A stretch of 64,000 bases of DNA from Scilla litardierei (Eukaryota; Streptophyta; Magnoliopsida; Asparagales; Asparagaceae): the NCBI GenBank assembly GCA_030789695.1, contig CM061140.1:84196422-84260421 (forward strand). Direction: 5' to 3'. A program made the position numbers and the translations under genes. The first letter of the stretch is position 1, and each line of letters starts with the position of its first letter. The notes beneath the pieces were generated by a model, which was given only the letters and a program-made list of their open reading frames with translations, did no database searches and was not told where the DNA came from. Positions 34,411 through 48,600 of the stretch are shown here, one piece after another.

Positions 34411-37400
34411 CAATCCAGAGAAGGACACGGGCCGGGCCACGCGCCCGCTCCCCCCCTTAAGACCTCTGGGGCAGGGCCAACCCTAGCCACCCAAACCAGA
34501 GAAGGGCACGGGCCGGGCCACGCGCCCGCTCCCCCCCTCAAGACCTCTGGGGCAGGGCCAACCCTAGCCACCCAAACCAGCGAAGGGCACGGGCCAGGCC
34601 ACGCGCCCGCTCCCCCCCTCAAGACCTCTGGGGCAGGGCCAACCCTAGCCACCCAAACCAGAGAAGGGCACGGGCCGGGCCACGCACCCGCTCCCCCCCT
34701 CAAGACCTCTGGGGCAGGGCCAACCCTAGCCACCCAAACCAGGGAATGGCACGGGCCGGGCCACGTGCCCCCTCCCCCCCCACAAGACCTCTGGGGCAGG
34801 GCCAACCCTAGCCACCCAAACCAGAGAAGGGCATGGGCCGGGCCACGTGCCCCCTCCCCCCTCAAGACCTCTGGGGCAGGGCCAACCCTAGCCACCCAAA
34901 CCAGAGAAGGGCATGGGCCGGGCCACGCGCCCGTTCCCCCCCTCAAGACTTCTGGGGCAGGGCCAACCCTAGCCACCCAAACCAGAGAAGGGCACGGGCT
35001 GGGCCACGCGCCTGCTCCCCCCTCAAGACCTCTGGGGGCAGGGCCAACCCTAGCCACCCAAACCAGAGAAGGGTACGGGCCGGGCCACGCGCCCGTTCCC
35101 CCCCTCAAGACCTCTGGGGCAGGGCCAACCCTAGCCACCCAAACCAGAGAAGGGCACGGGCCGGGCCACGCGCCTGCTCCCCCCTCAAGACCTCTGGGGC
35201 AGGGCCAACCCTAGCCACCCAAACCAGAGAAGGGCACGGGCCGGGCCACGTGCCCCCTCCCCCCCTCAAGACCTCTGGGGCAGGGCCAACCCTAGCCACC
35301 CAAACCAGAGAAGGGCACGGGCCGGGCCACGCGCCCGCTCCCCCCCTCAAGACCTCTGGGGTATGGCCAACCCTAGCCACCCAAACCAGAGAAGGGCACG
35401 GGCCGGGCCACGCGCCTGCTCCCCCCCTCAAGACCTCTTGGGCAGGGCCAACCCTAGCCACCCAAACCAGAGAAGGGCACGGGCCGGGCCACGCGCCCGC
35501 TCCCCCCCTCAAGACCTCTGCGGCAGGGCCAACCCTAGCCACCCAAACCAGAGAAGGGCACGGGCCGGGCCACGCGCCCGCTCCCCCCCTCAAGACCTCT
35601 GGGGCAGGGACAACCCTAGCAACCCAAACCAGGGAAGGGCACGGGCCGGGCCACGCGCCCGCTCCCTCCCTCAAGACCTCTGGGGCAGGGCCAACCCTAG
35701 CCACCCAAACCAGAGAAGGGCACGGGCCGGGCCACGCGCCCGTTCCCCCCTCAAGACCTCTGGGGTAGGGCCAACCCTAGCCACCCAAACCAGAGAAGGG
35801 CACGGGCCGGGCCACGCGCCCGCTCCCCCCCTCAAGACCTCTGGGGCAGGGCCAACCCTAGCTACTCAAACCAGAGACGGGCACGGGCCGGGCCACGCGC
35901 CCGCTCCCTGCCTCACGACCTCTGGGGCAGGGCCAACCCTAGCCACCCAAACCAGAGAAGGGCACGGGCCGGGCCATGCGCCCGCTCCCCCCCTCAAGAC
36001 CTCTGGGGCAGGGCCAATCCTAGCCACCCAAACCAGAGAAAGGCACGGGCCGACCACGCGCTCGTGCCCCCCCTCAAGACCTCTGGGGCTGGGCCAACCC
36101 TAGCCTCCCAAACCAGAGAAGGGCACGGGCCGGGCCACGCGCCCGCTCCCCCACTCAAGACCTCTGGGGCAGGGCCAACCCTAGCCACCCAAACCAGAGA
36201 ATGGCACGGGCCGGGCCACGTGCCCCCTCCCCCCCTCAAGACCTCTGGGGCAGGGCCAACCCTAGCCACCCAAACCAGAGAAGGGCATGGGCCGGGCCAC
36301 GTGCCCGCTTCCCCCCTCAAGACCTCTGGGGCAGGGCCAACCCTAGCCACCCAAACCAGAGTAGGGCACGGGCCGGGCCACGCGCCCGCATCCACCCTCA
36401 AGACCTCTGGGGCAGGGCCAACCCTAGCCACCCAAACCAGAGAATGGCACGGGCCGGGCCACGCGTCCGCTCCCCCCATCAAGACCTCTGGGGCAGGGCC
36501 AACCCTAGCCACCCAAACCAGAGAAGGGCACGGGCCGGGCCACGCGCCCGTTCCCCCCCTCAAGACCTCTGGGGCAGGGCCAACCCTAGCAACCCAAACC
36601 AGAGAAGGGCACGGGCCGGGCCACGCGCCTGCTCCCCCCTCAAGACCTCTGGGGCAGGGCCAACCCTAGCCACCCAAACCAGAGAAGGGCACGGGCCGGG
36701 CTACGCGTCCGCTCCCCCCGTCACGACCTCTGGGGCAGGGCCAACCCTAGCCACCCAAACCAGAGAAGGGCACGGGCCGGGCCACGCGCCCGTTCCCCCC
36801 CTCAAGACCTCTGGGGCAGGGCCAACCCTAGCCACCCAAACCAGAGAAGGGCACGGGCCGGGCCACGCGCCAGCTCCCCCCTCAAGACCTCTGGGGCAGG
36901 GCCAACCCTAGCCACCCAAACCAGAGAAGGGCACAGGCCGGGCCACGCACCCGCTCCCCCCCTCAAGACCTCTGGGGCAGGGCCAACCCTAGCCACCCAA
37001 ACCAGGGAATGGCACGGGCCGGGCCACGTGCCCCCTCCCCCCCTCAAGACCTCTGGGGCAGGGCCTACCCTAGCCACCCAAACCAGAGAAGGGCATGGGC
37101 CGGGCCACGTGCCCCCTCCCCCCTCAAGACCTCTGGGGCAGGGCCAACCCTAGCCACCCAAACCAGAGAAGGGCAGGGGCCGGGCCACGCGCCCGTTCCC
37201 CCCCTCAAGACCTCTGGGGCAGGGCCAACCCTAGCCACCCAAACCAGAGAAGGGCACGGGCCGGGCCACGCGCCCGCTCCCCCCCTCAAGACCTCTGGGG
37301 CAGGGCCAACCCTAGCCACCCAAACCAGAGAAGGGCACGGGCCGGGCCACGCGCCGCTCTCCCCTCTCAAGACCTCTGGGGCAGGGCCAACCCTAGCCAC

Positions 37401-40400
37401 CCAAACCAGAGAAGGGCACGGGCCGGGCCACGCGCCCGTTCCCCCCCTCAAGACCTCTGGGGCAGGGCCAACCCTAGCCACCCAAACCAGAGAAGGGCAC
37501 GGGCCGGGCCACGCGCCCGCTCCCCCCCTCAAGACCTCTGGGGCAGGGCCAACCCTAGCCACCCAAACCAGAGAAGGGCACGGGCCGGGCCACGTGCCCC
37601 CTCCCCCCCTCAAGACCTCTGGGGCAGGGCCAACCCTAGCCACCCAAACCAGAGAAGGGCACGGGCCGGGGCACGCGCCCGCTCCCCCCCTCAAGACCTC
37701 TGGGGCAGGGCCAACCCTAGCGACCCAAACCAGAGAAGGGCACGGGCCGGGCCACGCGCCCGCTCCCCCCCTCAAGACCTCTTGGGCATAGCCAACCCTA
37801 GCCACCCAAACCAGAGAAGGGCACGGGCCGGGCCACGCGCCCGCTCCCCCCCTCAAGACCTCTGGGGCAGGGCCAACCCTAGCCACCCAAACCAGAGAAG
37901 GGCACGGGCCGGGCCACGCGCCCGCTCCCCCCCCTCAAGACCTCTGGGGCAGGGCCAACCTTAGCCACCCAAACCAGCGAAGGGCATGGGCCGGGCCACG
38001 CGCCCGCTCCCCCCCCTCAAGACCTCTGGGGCAGGGCCAACCTTAGCCACCCAAACCAGCGAAGGGCACGGGCCGGGCGACGCGCACGTTCCCCCCCTCA
38101 AGACCTCTGGGGCAGGGCCAACCCTAGCCACCCAAACCAGAGAAGGGCACGGGCCGGGCCACGCGCCCGCTCCCCCCTCAAGACCTCTGGGGCAGGGGCA
38201 ACCCTAGCCACCCAAACCAGAGAAGGGCACGGGCCGGGCCACGGGCCCGTTCCCCCGTCAAGACCTCTGGGGCAGGGCCAACCCTAGCCACCCAAACCAG
38301 AGAAGGGCACGGGCCGGGCCACGCGCCCGCTCCCCCCTCAAGACCTCTTGGGCAGGGCCAACCCTAGCCACCCAAACCAGAGAAGGGCACAGGCAGGGCT
38401 ACGCGCCCGTTCCCCCCTCAAGACCTCTGGGGCAGGGCCAACCCTAGCCACCCAAACCAGAGAAGGGCACGGGCCGGGCCACGCGCCCGCTCCCCCCTCA
38501 AGACCTCTGGGGCAGGGACAACCCTAGCCACCCAAACCAGAGATGGGCACGGGCCGGGCCACGTGCCCCCTCCACCCCTCAAGACCTCTGGGGTAGGGCC
38601 AACCCTAGCCACCCAAACCAGAGAAGGGCACGGGCCGGGCCACGCGCCCGCTCCCCCCCTCAAGACCTCTGGGGCAGGGCCAATCATAGCCTCCCAAACT
38701 AGAGAAGGGCACGGGCCGGGCCACGCGCCCACGCCCCCCTCAAGACCTCTGGGGCAGGGCCAACCCTAGACACCCAAACCAGAGAAGGGCACGTGTCGGG
38801 TCACGCGCCCGCTCCCCCCCTCAAGACCTCTGGGGCAGGGCCAACCCTAGCCACCCAAACCAGAGAAGGGCACGGGCCGGGCCACGCGCCCGCTCCCCCC
38901 CTCAAGACCTCTGGGGCAAGGCCAACCCTAGCCACCCAAACCAGCGAAGGGCACGGGCCGGGCCACGCGCACGCTCCCCCCTCAAGACCTCTGGGGCAGG
39001 GCCAACCCTAGCCACCCAAACCAGAGAAGGGCACGGGCCGGGCCACGCGCCCGCTCCCCCCCTCAAGACCTCTGGGGTAGGGCCAACCCTAGCCACCCAA
39101 ACCAGAGAAGGGCACGGGCCGGGCCACGCGCCCGCTCCCCCCCTCAAGACCTCTGGGGCAGGGCCAACCCTAGCCTCCCAAACCAGAGAGGGGCACGGGC
39201 CGGGCCACGCGCCCGCTCCCCCCCTCAAGACCTCTGGGGCAGGGCCAACCCTAGCCTCCCAAACCAGAGAGGGGCACGGGCCGGGCCACGCGCCCGCTCC
39301 CCCCCTCAAGACCTCTGGGGCTGGGACAACCCTAGCCACCCAAACCAGAGAAGGGCACGGGCCGGGCCACGCGCCCGCTCCCCCCTCAAGACCTCTGGGG
39401 CAGGGCCAACCCTAGCCACCCAAACCAGAGAAGGGCACAGGCTGGGCCACGCGCCCGCTCCCCCCCTCAAGACCTCTGGGCAGGGCCAACCCTAGCCCAA
39501 CCCTAGCCACCCAAACCAGAGAAGGACACGGGCCGGGCCACGCGCCCGCTCCCCCCCTTAAGACCTCTGGGGCAGGGCCAACCCTAGCCACCCAAACCAG
39601 AGAAGGGCACGGGCTGGGCCACGCGCCCGCTCCCCCCCTCAAGACCTCTGGGCAGGGCCAACCCTAGCCCAACCCTAGCCACACAATCCAGAGAAGGACA
39701 CGGGCCGGGCCACGCGCCCGCTCCCCCCCTCAAGACCTCTGGGGCAGGGCCAACCCTAGCCACCCAAACCAGAGAAGGGCACGGGCTGGGCCACGCGCCC
39801 GCTCCCCCCTCAAGACCTCTGGGGCAGGGCCAACCCTAGCCACCCAAACCAGAGAAGGGCACGGGCCGGGCCACGCGCCCGCTCCCCCACTCAAGACCTC
39901 TGGGGCAGGGCCAACCCTAGCCACCCAAACCAGGGAATGGCACGGGCCGGGCCACGTGCCCCCTCCCCCCTCAAGACCTCTGGGGCAGGGCCAACCCTAG
40001 CCACCCAAACCAGAGAAGGGTATGGGCCGGGCCACGTGCCCGCTCCCCCCCTCAAGACCTCTGGGGCAGGGCCAACCCTAGCCACCCAAACCAGAGAAGG
40101 GCACGGGCCAGGCCACGCGCCCGCATCCACCCTCAAGACCTCTGGGGCAGGGCCAACCCTAGCCACCCAAACCAGAGAAGGGCACGGGCCGGGCCACGCG
40201 CCCGCTCCCCCCCCTCAAGACCTCTGGGGAGGGCCAACCCTAGCCACTCAAACCAGAGACGGGCACGAGCCGGGCCACGCGCCCGCTCCCCGCCTCAAGA
40301 CCTCTTGGGCAGGGCCAACCCTAGCCACCCAAACCAGAGAAGGGCACGGGCCGGGCCACGCGCCCGTTCCCCCCCTCAAGACCTCTGGGGCAGGGCCAAT

Positions 40401-43400
40401 CCTAGCCACCCAAACCAGAGAAAGGCACGGGCCGACCACGCGCCCGTGCCCCCCTCAAGACCTCTGGGGCTGGGCCAACCTTAGCCACCGAAACCAGAGA
40501 AGGGCACGGGCCGGGCCACGCGCCCGCTCCCCCACTCAAGACCTCTGGGGCAGGGCCAACCCTAGCCACCCAAACCAGAGAATGGCACGGGCCGGGCCAC
40601 GTGCCCCCTCCCCCCCTCAAGACCTCTGGGGCAGGGCCAACCCTAGCAACCCAAACCAGAGAAGGGCATGGGCCGGGCCACGTGCCCGCCCCCCCTCAAG
40701 ACCTCTGGGGCAGGGCCAACCCTAGCCACCCAAACCAGAGAAGGGCACGGGCCGGGCCACGCGCCCGCATCCACCCTCAAGACCTCTGGGGCAGGGCCAA
40801 CCATAGCCACCCAAACCAGAGAATGGCACGGGCCGGGCCACGCGTCCGCTCCCCCCATCAAGACCTCTGGGGAGGGCCAACCCTAGCCACCCAAACCAGA
40901 GAAGGGCACGGGCTGGGCCACGCGCCCGTTCCCCCCCTCAAGACCTCTGGGGCAGGGCCAATCCTAGCCACCCAAACCAGAGAAAGGCACGGGCCGACCA
41001 CGCGCCCGTGCCCCCCTCAAGACCTCTGGGGCTGGGCCAACCTTAGCCACCGAAACCAGAGAAGGGCACGGGCCGGGCCACGCGCCCGCTCCCCCACTCA
41101 AGACCTCTGGGGCAGGGCCAACCCTAGCCACCCAAACCAGAGAATGCCACGGGCCGGGCCACGTGCCCCCTCCCCCCCTCAAGACCTCTGGGGCAGGGCC
41201 AACCCTAGCAACCCAAACCAGAGAAGGGCAGGGGCCGGGCCACGTGCCCGCCCCCCCTCAAGACCTCTGGGGCAGGGCCAACCCTAGCCACCCAAACCAG
41301 AGAAGGGCACGGGCCGGGCCACGCGCCCGCATCCACCCTCAAGACCTCTGGGGCAGGGCCAACCCTAGCCACCCAAACCAGAGAAGGGCACGGGCCGGGC
41401 CACGCGCCCGCATCCACCCTCAAGACCTCTGGGGCAGGGCCAACCATAGCCACCCAAACCAGAGAATGGCACGGGCCGGGCCACGCGTCCGCTCCCCCCA
41501 TCAAGACCTCTGGGGAGGGCCAACCCTAGCCACCCAAACCAGAGACGGGCACGAGCCGGGCCACGCGCCCGCTCCCCGCCTCAAGACCTCTTGGGCAGGG
41601 CCAACCCTAGCCACCCAAACCAGAGAAGGACACGGGCCGGGCCACGCGCCCGTTCCCCCCCTCAAGACCTCTGGGGCAGGGCCAATCCTAGCCACCCAAA
41701 CCAGAGAAAGGCACGGGCCGACCACGCGCCCGTGCCCCCCTCAAGACCTCTGGGGCTGGGCCAACCCTAGCCACCGAAACCAGAGAAGGGCACGGGCCGG
41801 GCCACGCGCCCGCTCCCCCACTCAAGACCTCTGGGGCAGGGCCAACCCTAGCCACCCAAACCAGAGAATGGCACGGGCCGGGCCACGTGCCCCCTCCCCC
41901 CCTCAAGACCTCTGGGGCAGGGCCAACCTTAGCCACCCAAACCAGCAAAGGGCATGGGCCGGGCTACGCGCACGCTCCCCCCCTCAAGACCTCTGGGGCA
42001 GGGCCAACCCTAGCCACCCAAACCAGAGAAGGGCACGGGCCGGGCCACGCGCCCGCTTCCCCCCTCAAGACCTCTGGGGCAGGGGCAACCCTAGCCACCC
42101 AAACCAGAGAAGGGCACGGGCCGGGCCACGGGCCCGTTCCCCCCTCAAGACCTCTGGGGCAGGGCCAACCCTAGCCACCCAAACCAGAGAAGGGCACGGG
42201 CCGGGCCACGCGCCCGCTCCCCCCTCAAGACCTCTGGGGCAGGGCCAACCCTAGCCACCCAAACCAGAGAATGGCACGGGCCGGGCCACGCGTCCGCTCC
42301 CCCCATCAAGACCTCTGGGGCAGGGCCAACCCTAGCCACCCAAACCAGAGAAGGGCACGGGCCGGGCCACGCGCCCGTTCCCCCCCTCAAGTCCTCTGGG
42401 GCAGGGCCAACCCTAGCCACCCAAACCAGAGAAGGGCACGGGCCGGGCCACGCGCCTGCTCCCCCCTCAAGACCTCTGGGGCAGGGCCAACCCTAGCCAC
42501 CCAAACCAGAGAAGGGCACGGGCCGGGCCACGTGCCCCTCCCCCCCTCAAGACCTCTGGGGCAGGGCCAACCCTAGCCACCCAAACCAGAGAAGGGCACG
42601 GGCCGGGCCACGCGCCCGCTCCCCCCCTCAAGACCTCTGGGGCAGGGCCAACCCTAGCCACCCAAACCAGAGAAGGGCACGGGCCGGGCCACGCGCCCGC
42701 TCCCCCCCTCAAGACCTCTGGGGCAGGGCCAACCTTAGCCACCCAAACCAGCAAAGGGCATGGGCCGGGCTACGCGCACGCTCCCCCCCTCAAGACCTCT
42801 GGGGCAGGGCCAACCCTAGCCACCCAAACCAGAGAAGGGCACGGGCCGGGCCACGCGCCCGCTTCCCCCCTCAAGACCTCTGGGGCAGGGGCAACCCTAG
42901 ACACCCAAACCAGAGAAGGGCACGGGCCGGGCCACGGGCCCGTTCCCCCCTCAAGACCTCTGGGGCAGGGCCAACCCTAGCCACCCAAACCAGAGAAGGG
43001 CACGGGCCGGGCCACGCGCCCGCTCCCCCCTCAAGACCTCTTGGGCAGGGCCAACCCTAGCCACCCAAACCAGAGAAGGGCACAGGCAGGGCCACGCGCC
43101 CGTTCCCCCCTCAAGACCTCTGGGGCACGGCCAACCCTAGCCACCCAAACCAGAGAAGGGCACGGGCCGGGCCACGCGCCCGCTCCCCCCTCAAGACCTC
43201 TGGGGCAGGGACAACCCTAGCCACCCAAACCAGAGATGGGCACGGGCCGGGCCACGTGCCCCCTCCACCCCTCAAGACCTCTGGGGCAGGGCCAACCCTA
43301 GCCACCCAAACCAGAGAAGGGCACGGGCCGGGCCACACGCCCGCTCCCCCCCTCAAGACCTCTGGGGCAGGGCCAATCATAGCCCCCCAAACCAGAGAAG

Positions 43401-45589
43401 GGCACGGGCCGGGCCACGCGCCCGCGCCCCCCTCAAGACCTCTGGGGCAGGGCCAACCCTAGACACCCAAACCAGAGAAGGGCACGTGCCGGGCCACGCG
43501 CCCGCTCCCCCCCTCAAGACCTCTGGGGCAGGGTCAACCCTAGCCACCCAAACCAGAGAAGGGCACGGGCCGGGCCACGCGCCCGCTCCCCCCCTCAAGA
43601 CCTCTGGGGCAAGGCCAACCTTAGCCACCCAAACCAGCGAAGGGCACGGGCCGGGCCACGCGCACGCTCCCCCCCTCAAGACCTCTGGGGCAGGGCCAAC
43701 CCTAGCCACCCAAACCAGAGAAGGGCACGGGCCGGGCCACGCGCCCGCTCCCCCCCTCAAGACCTCTGGGGTAGGGCCAACCCTAGCCACCCAAACCAGA
43801 GAAGGGCACGGGCCGGGCCACGCGCCCGTTCCCCCCTCAAGACCTCTGGGGGAGGGCCAACCCTAGCCACCCAAACCAGAGAAGGGCACGGGCCGGGCCA
43901 CGCGCCCGCTCCCCCCCTCAAGACCTCTGGGGCAGGGCCAACCCTAGCTACTCAAACCAGAGACGGGCACGGGCCGGGCCACGCGCCCGCTCCCCGCCTC
44001 ACGACCTCTGGGGCAGGGCCAACCCTAGCCACCCAAACCAGAGAAGGGCACGGGCCGGGCCATGCGCCCGCTCCCCCCCTCAAGACCTCTGGGGCAGGGC
44101 CAATCCTAGCCACCCAAACCAGAGAAAGGCACGGGCCGACCACGCGCCCGTGCCCCCCCTCAAGACCTCTGGGGCTGGGCCAACCCTAGCCTCCCAAACC
44201 AGAGAAGGGCACGGGCCGGGCCACGCGCCCGCTCCCCCACTCAAGACCTCTGGGGCAGGGCCAACCCTAGCCACCCAAACCAGAGAATGGCACGGGCCGG
44301 GCCACGTGCCCCCTCCCCCCCTCAAGACCTCTGGGGCAGGGCCAACCCTAGCCACCCAAACCAGAGAAGGGCATGGGCCGGGCCACGTGCCCGCTTCCCC
44401 CCTCAAGACCTCTGGGGCAGGGCCAACCCTAGCCACCCAAACCAGAGTAGGGCACGGGCCGGGCCACGCGCCCGCATCCACCCTCAAGACCTCTGGGGCA
44501 GGGCCAACCCTAGCCACCCAAACCAGAGAATGGCACGGGCCGGGCCACGCGTCCGCTCCCCCCATCAAGACCTCTGGGGCAGGGCCAACCCTAGCCACCC
44601 AAACCAGAGAAGGGCACGGGCCGGGCCACGCGCCCGTTCCCCCCCTCAAGACCTCTGGGGCAGGGCCAACCCTAGCCACCCAAACCAGAGAAGGGCACGG
44701 GCCGGGCCACGCGCCTGCTCCCCCCTCAAGACCTCTGGGGCAGGGCCAACCCTAGCCACCCAAACCAGAGAAGGGCACGGGCCGGGCTACGCGTCCGCTC
44801 CCCCCGTCACGACCTCTGGGGCAGGGCCAACCCTAGCCACCCAAACCAGAGAAGGGCACGGGCCGGGCCACGCGCCCGTTCCCCCCCTCAAGACCTCTGG
44901 GGCAGGGCCAACCCTAGCCACCCAAACCAGAGAAGGGCACGGGCCGGGCCACGCGCCAGCTCCCCCCTCAAGACCTCTGGGGCAGGGCCAACCCTAGCCA
45001 CCCAAACCAGAGAAGGGCATGGGCCGGGCCACGTGCCCCCTCCCCCCCTCAAGACCTCTGGGGCAGGGCCAACCCTAGCCACCCAAACCAGAGAAGGGCA
45101 CGGGCCGGGGCACGCGCCCGCTCCCCCCCTCAAGACCTCTGGGGCAGGGCCAACCCTAGCGACCCAAACCAGAGAAGGGCACGGGCCGGGCCACGCGCCC
45201 GCTCCCCCCCTCAAGACCTCTTGGGCAGAGCCAACCCTAGCCACCCAAACCAGAGAAGGGCACGGGCCGGGACACGCGCCCGCTCCCCCCCTCAAGACCT
45301 CTGGGGCAGGGCCAACCCTAGCCACCCAAACCAGAGAAGGGCACGGGCCGGGCCACGCGCCCGCTCCCCCCCTCAAGACCTCTGGGGCAGGGCCAACCTT
45401 AGCCATCCAAACCAGCGAAGGGCATGGGCCGGGCGACGCGCACGCTCCCCCCCTCAAGACCTCTGGGGCAGGGCCAACCCTAGCCACCCAAACCAGAGAA
45501 GGGCACGGGCCGGGCCACGCGCCCGCTCCCCCCTCAAGACCTCTGGGGCAGGGGCAACCCTAGCCACCCAAACCAGAGAAGGGCACGGG

Positions 45590-45645
45590 CCGGGCCACGC
45601 CGGGCCCGCCCCCTCCACCCCTCAAGACCTCCCCCCTCAAGACCT
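45590..45645. repeat. Truncated, rearranged satellite monomer
   Basis: The sequence runs GCCACGCCGGGCCCGCCCCC, then TCCACCCCTCAAGACCTC, then CCCCCTCAAGACCTCTGG: parts of two or three monomers fused with a duplicated CTCAAGACCT. It lies between the blocks beginning near 38.4 and 45.8 kb and is a probable recombination scar. Confidence 0.8.
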
Positions 45646-48600
45646 CTGGGGCAGGGCCAACCCTAGCCACCCAAACCAGAGAAGGGCACGGGCCGGGCCA
45701 CGCGCCCGCTCCCCCCTCAAGACCTCTTGGGCAGGGCCAACCCTAGCCACCCAAACCAGAGAAGGGCACAGGCAGGGCTACGCGCCCGTTCCCCCCTCAA
45801 GACCTCTGGGGCAGGGCCAACCCTAGCCACCCAAACCAGAGAAGGGCACGGGCCGGGCCACGCGCCCGCTCCCCCCTCAAGACCTCTGGGGCAGGGACAA
45901 CCCTAGCCACCCAAACCAGAGATGGGCACGGGCCGGGCCACGTGCCCCCTCCACCCCTCAAGACCTCTGGGGTAGGGCCAACCCTAGCCACCCAAACCAG
46001 AGAAGGGCACGGGCCGGGCCACGCGCCCGCTCCCCCCCTCAAGACCTCTGGGGCAGGGCCAATCATAGCCTCCCAAACTAGAGAAGGGCACGGGCCGGGC
46101 CACGCGCCCACGCCCCCCTCAAGACCTCTTGGGCAGGGCCAACCCTAGACACCCAAACCAGAGAAGGGCACGTGTCGGGTCACGCGCCCGCTCCCCCCCT
46201 CAAGACCTCTGGGGCAGGGCCAACCCTAGCCACCCAAACCAGAGAAGGGCACGGGCCGGGCCACGCGCCCGCTCCCCCCCTCAAGACCTCTGGGGCAAGG
46301 CCAACCCTAGCCACCCAAACCAGCGAAGGGCACGGGCCGGGCCACGCGCACGCTCCCCCCTCAAGACCTCTGGGGCAGGGCCAACCCTAGCCACCCAAAC
46401 CAGAGAAGGGCACGGGCCGGGCCACGCGCCCGCTCCCCCACTCAAGACCTCTGGGGTAGGGCCAACCCTAGCCACCCAAACCAGAGAAGGGCACGGGCCG
46501 GGCCACGCGCCCGCTCCCCCCCTCAAGACCTCTGGGGCAGGGCCAACCCTAGCCTCCCAAACCAGAGAGGGGCACGGGCCGGGCCACGCGCCCGCTCCCC
46601 CCCTCAAGACCTCTGGGGCTGGGACAACCCTAGCCACCCAAACCAGAGAAGGGCACGGGCCGGGCCACGCGCCCGCATCCACCCTCAAGACCTCTGGGGC
46701 AGGGCCAACCCTAGCCACCCAAACCAGAGAAGGGCACGGGCCGGGCCACGCGCCCGTTCCCCCCCCTCAAGACCTCTGGGGAGGGCCAACCCTAGCCACT
46801 CAAACCAGAGACGGGCACGAGCCGGGCCACGCGCCCGCTCCCCGCCTCAAGACCTCTTGGGCAGGGCCAACCCTAGCCACCCAAACCAGAGAAGGGCACG
46901 GGCCGGGCCACGCGCCCGTTCCCCCCCTCAAGACCTCTGGGGCAGGGCCAATCCTAGCCACCCAAACCAGAGAAAGGCACGGGCCGACCACGCGCCCGTG
47001 CCCCCCTCAAGACCTCTGGGGCTGGGCCAACCTTAGCCACCGAAACCAGAGAAGGGCACGGGCCGGGCCACGCGCCCGCTCCCCCACTCAAGACCTCTGG
47101 GGCAGGGCCAACCCTAGCCACCCAAACCAGAGAATGGCACGGGCCGGGCCACGTGCCCCCTCCCCCCCTCAAGACCTCTGGGGCAGGGCCAACCCTAGCA
47201 ACCCAAACCAGAGAAGGGCATGGGCCGGGCCACGTGCCCGCCCCCCCCGCTCAAGACCTCTGGGGCAGGGCCAACCCTAGCCACCCAAACCAGAGAAGGG
47301 CACGGGCCGGGCCACGCGCCCGCATCCACCCTCAAGACCTCTGGGGCAGGGCCAACCATAGCCACCCAAACCAGAGAATGGCACGGGCCGGGCCACGCGT
47401 CCGCTCCCCCCATCAAGACCTCTGGGGAGGGCCAACCCTAGCCACCCAAACCAGAGAAGGGCACGGGCTGGGCCACGCGCCCGTTCCCCCCCTCAAGACC
47501 TCTGGGGCAGGGCCAATCCTAGCCACCCAAACCAGAGAAAGGCACGGGCCGACCACGCGCCCGTGCCCCCCTCAAGACCTCTGGGGCTGGGCCAACCTTA
47601 GCCACCGAAACCAGAGAAGGGCACGGGCCGGGCCACGCGCCCGCTCCCCCACTCAAGACCTCTGGGGCAGGGCCAACCCTAGCCACCCAAACCAGAGAAT
47701 GCCACGGGCCGGGCCACGTGCCCCCTCCCCCCCTCAAGACCTCTGGGGCAGGGCCAACCCTAGCAACCCAAACCAGAGAAGGGCATGGGCCGGGCCACGT
47801 GCCCGCCCCCCCCTCAAGACCTCTGGGGCAGGGCCAACCCTAGCCACCCAAACCAGAGAAGGGCACGGGCCGGGCCACGCGCCCGCATCCACCCTCAAGA
47901 CCTCTGGGGCAGGGCCAACCATAGCCACCCAAACCAGAGAATGGCACGGGCCGGGCCACGCGTCCGCTCCCCCCATCAAGACCTCTGGGGAGGGCCAACC
48001 CTAGCCACTCAAACCAGAGACGGGCACGAGCCGGGCCACGCGCCCGCTCCCCGCCTCAAGACCTCTTGGGCAGGGCCAACCCTAGCCACCCAAACCTGAG
48101 AAGGACACGGGCCGGGCCACGCGCCCGTTCCCCCCCTCAAGACCTCTGGGGCAGGGCCAATCCTAGCCACCCAAACCAGAGAAAGGCACGGGCCGACCAC
48201 GCGCCCGTGCCCCCCTCAAGACCTCTGGGGCTGGGCCAACCCTAGCCACCGAAACCAGAGAAGGGCACGGGCCGGGCCACGCGCCCGCTCCCCCACTCAA
48301 GACCTCTGGGGCAGGGCCAACCCTAGCCACCCAAACCAGAGAATGGCACGGGCCGGGCCACGTGCCCCCTCCCCCCCTCAAGACCTCTGGGGCAGGGCCA
48401 ACCTTAGCCACCCAAACCAGCAAAGGGCATGGGCCGGGCTACGCGCACGCTCCCCCCCTCAAGACCTCTGGGGCAGGGCCAACCCTAGCCACCCAAACCA
48501 GAGAAGGGCACGGGCCGGGCCACGCGCCCGCTTCCCCCCTCAAGACCTCTGGGGCAGGGGCAACCCTAGCCACCCAAACCAGAGAAGGGCACGGGCCGGG

